Source: Glycomyces amatae (GTDB lineage Bacteria; Actinomycetota; Actinomycetes; Mycobacteriales; Micromonosporaceae). Taken from it: 64,000 nucleotides of DNA. The translations under genes were made by a program, and so were the position numbers. This document shows, in pieces, positions 7,871 to 17,457 of this stretch. The DNA lies in contig NZ_JAJLQZ010000012.1 in NCBI RefSeq assembly GCF_020991375.1, positions 1-64,000 on the forward strand, given 5' to 3'. The notes beneath the pieces were generated by a model. That model was not told the DNA's origin, did no database searches, and worked only from the letters and a program-made list of their open reading frames with translations. Within the stretch, counting starts at the first letter, position 1, and the number at the start of each line of letters is the position of its first letter.

Positions 7871-8959
7871 TCAGTCGGTCTCCGGGCAGGTGATGCCCTC
7901 GATCTTGTCGGTCGTCGGGTCGCCTTGGGGCGGCAGGCAGGCGGGGGTCGGGTCGACCCGCTCCACGCAGGCGCTCTCGAGGCGGAAGGCCGCGCCGTCG
8001 CCCCCGGTGTACTGGAGGGTGAGCTCGTCGGCCCGCTCAGCGGTGATGCGGCGGGTGCCCTCCAGGGTCGCGCCGTCGTAGGTGAGCACGTAGTCGCCCT
8101 CGGCCCAGCGGGCCGCCACGGCGGCCTCGTAGGTCGCGAAATCGGCCGTCCGCAGCTCGTAGGTGAGGCGGTACCGGTAGGTCATCAGGCCCTCGGGGGT
8201 GCGGTAGCCGCAGTCGACGACCTCGACGGTGCGGGCGGCGAACCCGGAGAACGCCGGGATCGCCTCGGTGGTGTCGGCCACGGCGCCTTCGAGCCGCGCC
8301 CACGTGCCGTCCTCGGTGTGGTCGCCCACCGCCGCCCCGGGCTGCGAGGCGGCCTCGGCCCACCGGTGCACCTCGGTCCCCGTGCCGGCGGCGAGGGCCA
8401 GGGCGAGGCACCACACGGCGGCTTCGAGCCCCGCGAGGCGCCGCCCCGTCCGGTCGGGCCCGGCCCCGAGCCAGGCCCGGGCGCGGGCAGTCGCGGCCAG
8501 CAGCGCGCCCGCGAAGGCGATCGGCACGACGGTGAACAGGAAGCGGGTCCCGACGGCGGCGGCGCCGTCGCTCATCGCCTCCCGCACGGGCATCGCCGAG
8601 GGCGTCAGGAGCAGGACCAGCTGCACCGCCGCCAGTCCCCCCGCGGCGGCGAGGTACAGCTGGGCGCGGCGGCCGCCGCGGCCGAGCCGGACCGCCGCCA
8701 GCAGGTTCACCGGGATCGCCGGGGCCAGGATGAGGAGGTAGGACAGGCCGCGCTCGTCGAGCCCGTTGTCGACGCCCGGCCAGGCGTAGGCCTGGACGCC
8801 GCGCCAGGTCCACAGCCAGATCCACACGACCGCGGCGGCCTCGGCGAGGAGCAGGCCCCGGAGGGCCTGCACGCCGAGCGGCGGGCGCGGGCGGGCGCGG
8901 GCGGGGGCCGCCTCGGTGGGGGCGGCCTCGACCCTGGGGGGAGTCAGCAGCGGTCTCAT
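7871..8959 (-). CDS. Multi-pass membrane protein beside eccC
   Basis: 362 residues, not recognised. After a Pro/Ala-rich head come about five hydrophobic segments (near residues 28-48, 67-85, 95-115, 130-155 and 170-190), then an extracytoplasmic domain of about 165 residues with three cysteines. The start at 8959 has AAGGG five bases upstream; the same frame is open further back only because it crosses the eccC coding region out of frame. It lies about 90 bp after eccC on the same strand, so it probably belongs to the same transcript and may be a membrane partner of the ESX core. It does not look like EccE. Confidence 0.75.
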   Translation of the reverse strand: MRPLLTPPRVEAAPTEAAPARARPRPPLGVQALRGLLLAEAAAVVWIWLWTWRGVQAYAWPGVDNGLDERGLSYLLILAPAIPVNLLAAVRLGRGGRRAQLYLAAAGGLAAVQLVLLLTPSAMPVREAMSDGAAAVGTRFLFTVVPIAFAGALLAATARARAWLGAGPDRTGRRLAGLEAAVWCLALALAAGTGTEVHRWAEAASQPGAAVGDHTEDGTWARLEGAVADTTEAIPAFSGFAARTVEVVDCGYRTPEGLMTYRYRLTYELRTADFATYEAAVAARWAEGDYVLTYDGATLEGTRRITAERADELTLQYTGGDGAAFRLESACVERVDPTPACLPPQGDPTTDKIEGITCPETD

Positions 8960-9051
8960 TCGGGCCCTTGGGGGAGGTAAGGGGTCGCGTTCCGACAGTA
9001 GTACGCCGCAGGGCCGCCGACCGGTTGCAGTCGGCGGCCCTGTGCTCGGGC

Positions 9052-12000
9052 TTACGCGGTGCCGTTCGGCGGCAGCAGCGTCGTCTGGATGAGCTGCTCG
9101 CCGTCCTTGCGCCGCACCAGCGTGCCGCGGCCCGGGGGCTGCGCGCTGGGTCGGAGCTTGTTGAAGATCGCGCCCTCCTCCCGGCGGCCGCTCATGAGCA
9201 GGCCGGGGGATTCGAGCTGCTTGATCAGGCCGACGACCGGGTCCATCATCGCGCGCGCGGCGCCGGAGGCGCGGCGGGCGATGATGACGTGGAAGCCGAT
9301 GTCGCGGCCCTGCGGGATGAGCTCGGCGAGCCCGGCGAGCGGGTTCACGCGCTGGGCGACCATCTCGTAGTCGTCGACGATCAGGTACAGGTCCGGGCCC
9401 GTCCACCACGACCGGTCGCGCAGCTGCGCGGGCGTGACCTTGTCCCCGGGGAGCCGCTTCTCGATCGGCCCCTTCAGGTTCTTGACCGAGCCCTCGAAGT
9501 GCTTGCCCGACATGGCGTAGTCCAGCAGGGTCGGCTTGGAGATCTCCTCCAGCATCCCGCGCCGGTAGTCCGCCATGATGATCTTCGCCTCGTCGGCGGT
9601 GTACGTGGACTGGATCTGCCGCGCGATGTGCCGCAGCAGGTTCGTCTTGCCGCACTCGGAGTCGCCGAAGACCAGCAGGTGCGGCTCGGCCTGGAAGTCG
9701 AGGTACACCGGCTTGAGCCCGGCCTCGTTGAGGCCGATCGGGATGCCCGGCTTCGAGCGGTCAACCGCCTTGAGGAAGTCGGCCACGTGGAGCTGCCGGG
9801 GCAGCAGGCGCACCTGCGGGCACGCCGGCCCGCGCCAGGCCTGCTTGACCTTCTTGACGAAGTCCTCCACGCCCGGTTGCAGGTCGTCGCCGTCGCGGAT
9901 CCCGTCGATGCGGGGGACGGCGGCGAGGATGTGCAGCTTCTGGAGCGACAGGCCCCGGCCGGGGCGGTTCTTCGGCACGTTCGCCGCCGCTTTGCGGTCG
10001 ATCTCGGACTCCATGTTGTCCGAGAGCTTCAGCTCCAGCTTGAGGCCGAACATGTCGCGCATGTTCATGCGGATGTCGCCCCAGCGGGTGCAGGTGACCA
10101 TGACGTGCACGCCGTAGGCCAGGCCCCGGTTGCCGATGGCGCGGACCTGGTCCACGAACGGCTCGAAGTCCTCGCGCAGGGTCATCCAGTTGTCGATGAC
10201 GAGGAAGATGTCGCCGTACGGGTCCTCCTGGAACCGCCCGTCGTTCTTCATGCGCCGGTAGGAGCCCATGCCGTCGATCTTGTTGGCGGTGAAGAACGCC
10301 TCGCGCTCGTCCAGGATCGCGTTGACCTCCTGGATCGTGCGCCGCACGCCCTCCTCCTCCTGGCGGCCGAAGACGCCGGCCACGTGGGGCAGGTCCTCGA
10401 TGCCGCGCAGGGTGCCGCCGCCGAAGTCGAGGCAGTAGAACTGCACTTCGCGCGGCGTGTGCAGCAGCGCGAGCGAGCCGATCATGGCCCGCAGCATGTT
10501 CGACTTGCCCGACTGGGCGCCGCCGGCGATCGCCACGGTGCCCTGGGCGCCGGAGAGGTCGACCACGAACGGGCTGCGGCGCTGCTCGAACGGCCGGTCC
10601 TCCTCGCCGAGCACGGCGTGGAGCTTCCCGTTGAGGGAGAAGCCCTGCGGCGTCAGGCCCCGGACCGGGTCCACCTCGAGCGCGGGCAGGAGCTGGTCGA
10701 GCGTCGGCGGCTCCGCCAGCGGCGGCAGCCACACCTCGTGGGCCGGGCGGCCCATGCCGATGCAGTTGTTGACCATGACCTCGAGGTCGGAGAGCTTCTC
10801 GTTCTCGTTCTCGTCCTCGGCCTCGGCCTCCGCCACCTCCTCCTCGGGCTCCTCCTCGACCTCGGGCTCGGGGGGGAGCTCGACGAAGCCGGGCAGGAAC
10901 CGCTGCACCTTGTGCTGGACGGCGGCGATGCGCTCGGCCCGGGAGGCGACGCGCTTCGGCGGCTTGTAGGTCCCGCCGACGTACGCGGCGCGGAACCGCA
11001 CCAGGTCCTCGGTGCCGACCTGGAGGTACCCGTGGCCGGGCTGCTGCGGCAGCTCGTAGGCCGCGCCGGAGCCGATGACGGTGCGCGACTCCTGCGCGGA
11101 GAAGGTGCGCAGCGCGACCCGGTACGACAGGAAGGTGTCCAGGCCCTTGAGCTTGCCCTCCTCGAGGCGCTGCGAGGCCAGGAGCATGTGCACGCCGATG
11201 GACCGGCCGATGCGGCCGATCTGGAGGAACAGGTTGATGAACTCGGGCTTGGCGACGAGCATCTCGGAGAACTCGTCGGCGATGATGAGCAGGGTCGGCA
11301 TCGGGTCGAGCGGCTGCCCGGCCTTGCGGGCCTTCTCGTACTCCCAGCGGTTGGTGAAGTTGCCCGAGGCGCGCAGCACCTCCTGGCGGCGCACCAGCTC
11401 GCCCTCGAGCGCGTCGGCCATGCGGTCGACCAGCTCGATCTCGTCGGCGAGGTTGGTGATGACCGCCGAGACGTGCGGCAGCTCGTCGAGGGAGGCGAAG
11501 GTCGCGCCGCCCTTGAAGTCGACGAGGATGAAGTTGAGCTCCTCGGAGGAGTGCGTGGCGATGAGCGAGCCGACGATGGTGCGCAGCACCTCCGACTTGC
11601 CGGAGCCGGTGGCGCCGATGAGCAGGCCGTGCGGGCCCATGCCGCCGGCGGCCGACTCCTTGAAGTCGATGTCGACGATGGCGCCGTCGGGGCCGGGCCC
11701 GATCGGGACCTTCAGGTAGTCCTTGACGGGCTTCTCGCGCCAGTGCACGGCCGGGTCGAGGGCGGCGGAGTCGTTGAAGCCGAGCATCTCGGGGAGGCTC
11801 GACGGGTTGGCCATCGGCGAGGCGTCCTCGTCGCCGGACTCGGTCGCGCCGGCGGCGTTCTTGAGCGAGAGCCGCCACGGCGAGAGCGAGCGGGCGATGC
11901 CCTCGGCCTGGTTGTACGAGAGGCGGTCGGGCTTGCCGAGGACGCGGCGGCGTCCGGCCTGGTCGGTGTAGATCTCCTCGTCGGTGACGTCGTAGAGCTT

Positions 12001-13095
12001 GATCTGCGGACCGGGCTTGCGCGGCAGGTAGCCGGAGAAGTCGAACACGGTCACGCCGGCCATGCCGTCGGCCGCGATGATCCCGGTGGGGTCGACCTCG
12101 CCGCCGTCGAGGATGACGACCAGCTGTGCCTGGCCCTCCCCCGCGGTGGCGCCTGGTGACCAGGCGCCGCGGCTCGACAGCTGGTCGCGCAGCGAGTTCT
12201 CCAGCTGGGTGGTGGTGTTGTAGAACATGCGGACCGGTCCGGCCCCGTCCTCGGCGGTCGGGTGCTGGAGGTGCGGGAGCCACTTCATCCAGTGCCACTC
12301 GGGCATGCGCTCGTTGTCGGCGACGACCGCGAAGATGACGTCGTCGGGCGAGTGGAGCACGGCGAGCTGCGTGAGCTGGGAGCGCAGGTTGTCCAGGACC
12401 AGGGCGCGGTCGCCGCGCAGGACCATGCGCCCGGCCTCGGTGTACTTCATCGAGCGGGGGATGTCGATGACGTTCGAGTGGGCCGCGACGAAGCGCCTGA
12501 GCGCCATCGAGGTCATCGGCTCCAGGTCCTCGACCGGTTTGGTCTCGGGGGGCACCAGCTTCATGGTCATGCGCTGCTTGCCGACGCCGACGCGCACGTC
12601 GAGGGCGTCGTCGTCCTTCGGCCGGCGCTCCCACATGCGGCGCGAGCCGACCAGGGACCACAGGGCGCGCGGGTCGGGGTGGCGCCAGCGGGCGGCGCGC
12701 CACTGGCGCTCGGCGCCCTTCCGGGCGCGGCGCCGCACCTGGTTGAGGTAGCGCATGTAGTCGCGCCGGTCGGCGTTGAACTCGGCCTTCTTCTGGGCGC
12801 GGTTGCCGCCCATGCTGGTGGCCATCATGCCGACCATGGAGATGCCCATCATGGCGCCCATGGCGATGCGCATGGTGTTGCTGCCCGACGAGGCCGTCGA
12901 GCCGGTGCCCACGCGGGTCATCATCATCATGGCCATGGCGGCCGCGCCGGCGAGCATCGGCAGGATCATCAGGTACTGCGCGATGTTCTTGGGCTGCGGA
13001 TCGGGCATGTCGGGCGGCGACTCCAGGAGGATGTCGCCGCGCGGCGCCTGCGGTCCGCGCTTGCGCGGAGGCCTGCGGAAGAGTTTGGTCGTCAC
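9052..13095 (-). CDS. eccC: ESX ATPase EccC, triple FtsK/SpoIIIE domains
   Basis: Motor ATPase that recruits and drives ESX substrates through the inner membrane. 1347 residues, so the EccCa and EccCb parts are fused. Two membrane helices lie at about 40-60 and 72-92. Three ATPase domains follow: Walker A GATGSGKS (494-501) with Walker B LLIIADEF (602-609); GGAQSGKS (858-865) with IFLVIDNW (963-970); GDSECGKT (1144-1151) with LYLIVDDY (1236-1243). Domains 1 and 2 are joined by an E-rich linker at about 741-768. Start is GTG at 13095 with AAGGA 7 bases upstream. Divergent from eccD-eccB; the family's usual domain order is complete. Confidence 0.97.
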   Translation of the reverse strand: MTTKLFRRPPRKRGPQAPRGDILLESPPDMPDPQPKNIAQYLMILPMLAGAAAMAMMMMTRVGTGSTASSGSNTMRIAMGAMMGISMVGMMATSMGGNRAQKKAEFNADRRDYMRYLNQVRRRARKGAERQWRAARWRHPDPRALWSLVGSRRMWERRPKDDDALDVRVGVGKQRMTMKLVPPETKPVEDLEPMTSMALRRFVAAHSNVIDIPRSMKYTEAGRMVLRGDRALVLDNLRSQLTQLAVLHSPDDVIFAVVADNERMPEWHWMKWLPHLQHPTAEDGAGPVRMFYNTTTQLENSLRDQLSSRGAWSPGATAGEGQAQLVVILDGGEVDPTGIIAADGMAGVTVFDFSGYLPRKPGPQIKLYDVTDEEIYTDQAGRRRVLGKPDRLSYNQAEGIARSLSPWRLSLKNAAGATESGDEDASPMANPSSLPEMLGFNDSAALDPAVHWREKPVKDYLKVPIGPGPDGAIVDIDFKESAAGGMGPHGLLIGATGSGKSEVLRTIVGSLIATHSSEELNFILVDFKGGATFASLDELPHVSAVITNLADEIELVDRMADALEGELVRRQEVLRASGNFTNRWEYEKARKAGQPLDPMPTLLIIADEFSEMLVAKPEFINLFLQIGRIGRSIGVHMLLASQRLEEGKLKGLDTFLSYRVALRTFSAQESRTVIGSGAAYELPQQPGHGYLQVGTEDLVRFRAAYVGGTYKPPKRVASRAERIAAVQHKVQRFLPGFVELPPEPEVEEEPEEEVAEAEAEDENENEKLSDLEVMVNNCIGMGRPAHEVWLPPLAEPPTLDQLLPALEVDPVRGLTPQGFSLNGKLHAVLGEEDRPFEQRRSPFVVDLSGAQGTVAIAGGAQSGKSNMLRAMIGSLALLHTPREVQFYCLDFGGGTLRGIEDLPHVAGVFGRQEEEGVRRTIQEVNAILDEREAFFTANKIDGMGSYRRMKNDGRFQEDPYGDIFLVIDNWMTLREDFEPFVDQVRAIGNRGLAYGVHVMVTCTRWGDIRMNMRDMFGLKLELKLSDNMESEIDRKAAANVPKNRPGRGLSLQKLHILAAVPRIDGIRDGDDLQPGVEDFVKKVKQAWRGPACPQVRLLPRQLHVADFLKAVDRSKPGIPIGLNEAGLKPVYLDFQAEPHLLVFGDSECGKTNLLRHIARQIQSTYTADEAKIIMADYRRGMLEEISKPTLLDYAMSGKHFEGSVKNLKGPIEKRLPGDKVTPAQLRDRSWWTGPDLYLIVDDYEMVAQRVNPLAGLAELIPQGRDIGFHVIIARRASGAARAMMDPVVGLIKQLESPGLLMSGRREEGAIFNKLRPSAQPPGRGTLVRRKDGEQLIQTTLLPPNGTA

Positions 13096-13274
13096 AGAGG
13101 GTCCTTGTACTCACCGGGGGAGACGCGGCCACGACTCGCGGTGCCGGCGCCTCGCGAGCTTCGACGAGGCCGCGCGCGGGCCGTGGCTTGGGCGCTGCCG
13201 TATAAAAGATGTAAGTGCGCTCTGTCGAGTATCGCACTATCAGGGTATAACCGCATCGCCACTCTGCCGTAGGA

Positions 13275-13294
13275 CCATGGCCGTGCGGCCATGG
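13275..13294. promoter_or_regulatory. Palindrome between eccC and eccD
   Basis: CCATGGCC-GTGC-GGCCATGG, a perfect 8-bp inverted repeat in the 276-bp region between the divergent eccC and eccD starts. Well placed as an operator serving both directions. An AT-richer stretch (13200-13260) beside it probably holds the promoters. Confidence 0.4.
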
Positions 13295-13371
13295 CGGTAC
13301 ACCCGCCGTTGCATGAGGGATTTATCCTTTAACGGTCCCCCGATTACCGACCTGACCCGGAGGTTCGCGCG

Positions 13372-14778
13372 GTGAGCACCAAGTCGGCCACTCTTTCCAG
13401 GGTGACGATCGTCAGTCCTCGCACCAGGATCGACCTCGCACTGCCCTCAGACGTCCCCCTGTCCGACCTGCTGCCGACGATCCTGCACCAAGCCGGCGAG
13501 TACTACATCGACGAGGCCGGCGACAACGGCGGCTGGATCCTCGCCCGCCTCGGCGAGGACGCCCTCGACACGGGCCACTCCTGCTCGCAGCTGGGCATCA
13601 GCGACGGCGAGATGCTGTACCTCAACCCGGCCGACGCGGCGAAGCCCGAGATCGTCTTCGACGACGTCATCGACGCCGTCGCCACGGCGACCGAGCAGCG
13701 CGGCAACCGGTGGGACCACATCGCCACGAAGCGCTTCAGCGTCGGCGTCGGCACCGCGGCCCTGGCCGTGGGCGCGGTCGCGCTCCTGCTCACCACGCAC
13801 CTGGCCAGCGCGATCGTCGCCCTGGGGGTGGCGGCGGTCCTCGTCGGCGCCTCGGCGCTGCTGTCGCGGGCGGTCGGGGACTCGCGGGCGGCGACGTACT
13901 TCGGGATCACCTCGGTGTTCTACGCGGGCGTGGGCGGCCTGCTCATCGCCGCCGACGGCCGGTCGCTGTTCGACCTGGAGGGCCCGCACGTGATGATCGC
14001 CGCCGCGGCGATCCTGCTGTTCAGCGTGCTGGCGATGGTGGCGGTGGGCGACATGGCCTCGGCGCCGGTGTTCATCGTGACGATCCTCGGGGCCGTGGTC
14101 CTGGGGATCTCGACGGCGCTGATGATGGTCATCCCGAACGGCACTGCCGCCACGGCCGCGGGGATAGCGGCGCCGCTGGCGCTGGCGATCCTCCCGGCCG
14201 CCCCGCGCCTGTCGCTGTCGATGGCGATGGTGCCGACCCCGACCCTGCCGACCACCACGGACGAGCTGAAGGAGGGGGACACCGAGGCCATCGACGGCAA
14301 GCGGATCCTGAAGCTCTCCGAGCACGCCGGGAACTACCTGGAGGCGCTGCTCTCCTTCGCGGCCGTGGTCGGCCTGGTCTCCGCGATCGCGCTGGCGTTC
14401 TCCGACAAGATGCCCGAGGGGCTCATCCTGGCGACGGTCCTGTCGCTGGTGCTGCTGAGCCGGGCGCGCTCGATCGAGGACCGCCCCGCCCGCATCGTCA
14501 TGCTCGCCGGCGGCATGGGCGGCCTGGCCGCGACGCTGGCGGCGATCTTCGTGGCGAGCGAGGGGAACATCCTGGTGCGGCTGACGGTCATCCTCGGCGC
14601 CCTGACGCTGCTGACGCTGATCGCGATGGTCTACGGCCTGGCCGTGGCCGGGAAGAAGATCGCCCCCACGTGGGGCCGCTCCCTCGACATCATCGAGGCG
14701 CTGCTCATCGTGTCGATCCTGCCGCTGGTCGGCTGGGTCTGCAACCTGTACGCGATCGCGCTGTCGCTGCGAGGCTAG
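13372..14778 (+). CDS. eccD: ESX membrane channel component EccD
   Basis: 468 residues. Residues 1 to about 90 form the ubiquitin-like (YukD-type) cytosolic domain typical of EccD. From about 122 on there are eleven hydrophobic segments with a charged cytosolic loop in the middle (about 295-320), the usual EccD topology. It builds the ESX inner-membrane complex with EccB and EccC. Start is GTG at 13372 with GGAGG about 8 bases upstream. The next gene, eccB, follows after 37 bp, so the two are one operon, divergent from eccC. Confidence 0.93.
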   Translation: MSTKSATLSRVTIVSPRTRIDLALPSDVPLSDLLPTILHQAGEYYIDEAGDNGGWILARLGEDALDTGHSCSQLGISDGEMLYLNPADAAKPEIVFDDVIDAVATATEQRGNRWDHIATKRFSVGVGTAALAVGAVALLLTTHLASAIVALGVAAVLVGASALLSRAVGDSRAATYFGITSVFYAGVGGLLIAADGRSLFDLEGPHVMIAAAAILLFSVLAMVAVGDMASAPVFIVTILGAVVLGISTALMMVIPNGTAATAAGIAAPLALAILPAAPRLSLSMAMVPTPTLPTTTDELKEGDTEAIDGKRILKLSEHAGNYLEALLSFAAVVGLVSAIALAFSDKMPEGLILATVLSLVLLSRARSIEDRPARIVMLAGGMGGLAATLAAIFVASEGNILVRLTVILGALTLLTLIAMVYGLAVAGKKIAPTWGRSLDIIEALLIVSILPLVGWVCNLYAIALSLRG

Positions 14779-14815
14779 TCCACCCCGACGTCGACTCTGA
14801 GAGAGGCGAATTCCG

Positions 14816-16417
14816 ATGCCCCAGATGCGCTCCCGGCGCGAGCAGGTGGAAGCCCACCGCTTCATCACCTCGCGCATGAACCAGGCGCTGGTGCTGGCCA
14901 ACCCCGACTCGATCGAGCGGCCGCTGCGGCGCATCGGCGTGTCGATCTTCGCGTCGGTGATGGTGCTGGCCCTGATCTTCGGCGGTTTCGCGATCGCGAC
15001 GCTGTTCAACAAGGGCAACGCGCTGCCGGAGCCCGGTGCGATCATCACGATCAAGGGCAGCAACTCCGTGTACGTGTACACGACCAAGAGCGGCGGCGAG
15101 GAGACCGAGGACGACAAGCTGCGGCTGTGGCAGGTCACGAACTACACCTCGGCGCTGCTGCTGGCCAAGCCCGGTTCCAACGGCAAGCCGCAGGTCCAGG
15201 ACCTGAAGGCCTCGTCGCTGGCGGGGATCGCCCGCGGCAGCTTCACCATCGGCATCCAGGGGATCCCGACGCAGCCGCCGAGCCCCGAGGAGCTGCTCCA
15301 GAAGCAGGACTGGAACGCCTGCTCGATCCCGCGCCGGGACAACGGCACGACGAGCTTCCAGCTGACGCAGCTGGCGGTCATGGACCTGGAGGCGCCCGAC
15401 AAGGAGCTCTCCGACGACACCTGGATGCTCGTCAAGACGGCCGTGGACGAGAGCCAGGTCGAGGCCGAGTACTACCTGCTGTGGAACGGCGCCAAGTACG
15501 GGATCGGCGACGACGACCGGCCCGCCAGCAAGGTGATCGACGACCTGGGCCTCTCGGTCAATGATGCGGTCCCGCTCGACGCGGCGATGCTCCGGGCGAT
15601 CCCCACGGGCCCGCCGCTGGCGCCGGAGATCCGGCCCGAGTTCGGGGAGACCTCCGAGGAGGGGGTGACCGCCTTCGACGGCACGCCGCTGACGTACGGC
15701 CGCCCGGTCTCAGAGAGCGACAACCTGTACGTGCTCGTCAAGACCGAGAACGACGGCGACGAGTTCGCCGAGATCACCCCGACGATGGAGGCCCTGCTGA
15801 AGACGCAGTACGGCGCGACCATCGAGATCGACCCGATCGACCGGAGCGACATCGGCGCCACGGCGACCTACCTGCCCCCGGACTACCCCGTGGAGTACCT
15901 GGGCAAGAACCCGTGGACGACCGACGCCAGCAGGCCCGCCGTGTGCGCGGTGTACTCGGAGGAGGCCCAGAAGGAGGGCGACACCTCGATCTCGATCGCC
16001 ATGTACGAGCAGGCTCCCGACGAGTTGACCGACGCGGCCGAGTCCGTCGAGTTCACCGACGAGGGGGAGATCTTCTCGCAGGTCGAGGGCATGGTCGCGC
16101 AGACGGTGCTGCCGCAGGGCATGGCGGTGCTGGCCGACGCCCGCACCGACGAGGGCGGGACGATCTCGGGCTTCACCTACATGGTCAGCGACCAGGGCTT
16201 CCGCCACGGCATCATCGACCAGGGCATCACCGACTCGACCCAGAAGCTGCTGGGCTACGACGGCGTCGACGCGGTCTCGGTGCCGGACACCATGATCTCG
16301 CTCATCCCCGAGGGGCCGTCGCTCGATCCGTACGAGGCCCGCAAGCAGATGGCCGTGGACGCCGACGACGTCCCGGTCTACGAGACCGAGTCCGAGTCGC
16401 CCGCCGCGGGCGGCTAG
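14816..16417 (+). CDS. eccB: ESX core protein EccB
   Basis: 533 residues. The N-terminus has the EccB hallmark: a basic cytosolic helix ([20 protein letters not shown]) and one membrane helix at about 41-64. A large extracytoplasmic domain follows with two cysteines (in WNACSIP and PAVCAVY), which in known EccB proteins form a disulfide, and repeated alpha/beta modules. GAGAGG lies 8 bases before the start. It is followed by a strong terminator. EccB is the periplasmic-side part of the ESX pore complex. Confidence 0.93.
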   Translation: MPQMRSRREQVEAHRFITSRMNQALVLANPDSIERPLRRIGVSIFASVMVLALIFGGFAIATLFNKGNALPEPGAIITIKGSNSVYVYTTKSGGEETEDDKLRLWQVTNYTSALLLAKPGSNGKPQVQDLKASSLAGIARGSFTIGIQGIPTQPPSPEELLQKQDWNACSIPRRDNGTTSFQLTQLAVMDLEAPDKELSDDTWMLVKTAVDESQVEAEYYLLWNGAKYGIGDDDRPASKVIDDLGLSVNDAVPLDAAMLRAIPTGPPLAPEIRPEFGETSEEGVTAFDGTPLTYGRPVSESDNLYVLVKTENDGDEFAEITPTMEALLKTQYGATIEIDPIDRSDIGATATYLPPDYPVEYLGKNPWTTDASRPAVCAVYSEEAQKEGDTSISIAMYEQAPDELTDAAESVEFTDEGEIFSQVEGMVAQTVLPQGMAVLADARTDEGGTISGFTYMVSDQGFRHGIIDQGITDSTQKLLGYDGVDAVSVPDTMISLIPEGPSLDPYEARKQMAVDADDVPVYETESESPAAGG

Positions 16418-16427
16418 GAGCCGACGT

Positions 16428-16474
16428 GAACGACGGTGCCGCCGGGCCTTCGGGTCCCGGCGGCACCGTCGTTC
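16428..16474 (+). terminator. Terminator of eccD-eccB
   Basis: Nineteen-bp perfect stem GAACGACGGTGCCGCCGGG with a 9-base loop, 11 bp after the eccB stop. Confidence 0.85.
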
Positions 16475-16568
16475 GTGGACGCCGCGCGGCCGCGCCGCAA
16501 AGGTCCGCACCCGTGGTGCGGGCGTGTTAGCCTGGCGCGACACACTCCCGATAACACGAGGATTAGTC

Positions 16569-17399
16569 ATGGCCTACCCGCCTCAGCAGCCGGGTTTCGA
16601 CCCGAACCAGCAACCGCCCCAAGGGCAGCCCGGCTACGGGCAGCAGCCGGGCTATGGCCAGCAGCCCCAGCAGCCCGGATACGGGCAGCAGCCGCAGCAG
16701 CCGGGGTACGGGCAGACCCCGCCCCCGGGCTACGGGCAGCAGCCCGGTTACGGCCAGCAGCCCCAGCAGCCCGGATACGGCCAGACCCCGCCGCCCGGTT
16801 ACGGGCAGCAGCCCGGATACGGCGGGCCGGGCGGCCTGCCGCCCGCGCCGAAGAAGTCGAAGACCGGCCTGATCGCGGGCATCGCGGGCGGCGCCGTGGT
16901 CCTCATCGTCGCGGTGGTCCTCCTCGTCGTGCAGCCCTGGGGCGGCGGCGCGCCGTCGGCGTCGGACTCCCCCGAGGACGTCGCGGACAAGCTGCTCCCC
17001 AAGATGGGCGAGATGTTCGAGGCCGCCTTCTCCGGCGACACCGAGGCGGTCCAGGCGGTCATGGACGACCTCAAGCCCTTCGCCTGCGCGGAGACGCAGG
17101 CGGAGATGGACTCGATGGCCGAGGAGTTCGACTTCAGCGGCGCCATGGAGGACGCGGGCATGTCGGACGTGCCCCCGGTGGACATCGAGGTCGACTTCGC
17201 CTACGAGATCACCGGTTCGGAGGAGACGGGCGACACCGCCACCGTCGACTACACCGTGAGCTACAACCTGCCGGTGCCCGAGATGAGCGAGGACGGCATG
17301 TCCATCAGCGGCTGGACCTCGGAGCGCACCGAGGACGAGGCCGACACGATGGAGCTCATCAAGGAGGACGGCGTCTGGGTCGTCTGCGGCGAGCTCTAG
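16569..17399 (+). CDS. Single-pass membrane protein with PGYGQ repeats
   Basis: 276 residues. The first about 92 residues are a cytosolic tail of [16 protein letters not shown] repeats, then basic residues, a membrane helix at about 100-120 and an extracytoplasmic domain of about 150 acidic residues with two cysteines (in FACAE and VVCGEL) that probably pair. The domain is of the small DUF4878 or lipoprotein-like sort, but I cannot name it firmly. Start ATG at 16569 has ACGAGGA upstream. It is separated from eccB by a terminator and shares its tail style with MycP, so a link with the ESX complex is possible but unproven. Confidence 0.8.
   Translation: MAYPPQQPGFDPNQQPPQGQPGYGQQPGYGQQPQQPGYGQQPQQPGYGQTPPPGYGQQPGYGQQPQQPGYGQTPPPGYGQQPGYGGPGGLPPAPKKSKTGLIAGIAGGAVVLIVAVVLLVVQPWGGGAPSASDSPEDVADKLLPKMGEMFEAAFSGDTEAVQAVMDDLKPFACAETQAEMDSMAEEFDFSGAMEDAGMSDVPPVDIEVDFAYEITGSEETGDTATVDYTVSYNLPVPEMSEDGMSISGWTSERTEDEADTMELIKEDGVWVVCGEL
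16626..16842 (+). repeat. PGYGQ-coding tandem repeat
   Basis: Degenerate tandem repeats encoding PGYGQQ and PGYGQTPP units of 6-10 codons inside the preceding gene. Such tracts change length easily by slippage. Confidence 0.8.
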
Positions 17400-17412
17400 C
17401 ACCGCACGCGCC

Positions 17413-17446
17413 GAAGGGCCCCGCCGGATCTCCGGCGGGGCCCTTC
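17413..17446 (+). terminator. Bidirectional terminator
   Basis: GAAGGGCCCCGCCGG with its complement and an ATCT loop, 15-bp perfect stem, between the convergent genes ending at 17399 and 17458. Confidence 0.85.
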
Positions 17447-17457
17447 GCCGTCGCGGT

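Noticed and set aside
8959-9655. N-terminal extension of the membrane protein at 7871-8959
   Set aside because: The extra residues are Arg/Pro/His-rich shadow of eccC; ATG 8959 has a ribosome site.
8968-12159. 1063-codon plus-strand open frame
   Set aside because: It lies fully antisense to eccC, whose three ATPase domains are unmistakable; its Leu/Val/Asp/His-rich composition is typical of a shadow in high-GC DNA.
9761-13237. 1158-codon minus-strand frame overlapping eccC
   Set aside because: Arg/Pro/Ala/His-rich translation in the +1 frame of eccC with no domain; a codon-bias shadow.
16626-16842. CRISPR-like or other non-coding direct repeats
   Set aside because: The repeats keep the reading frame and encode PGYGQ units.
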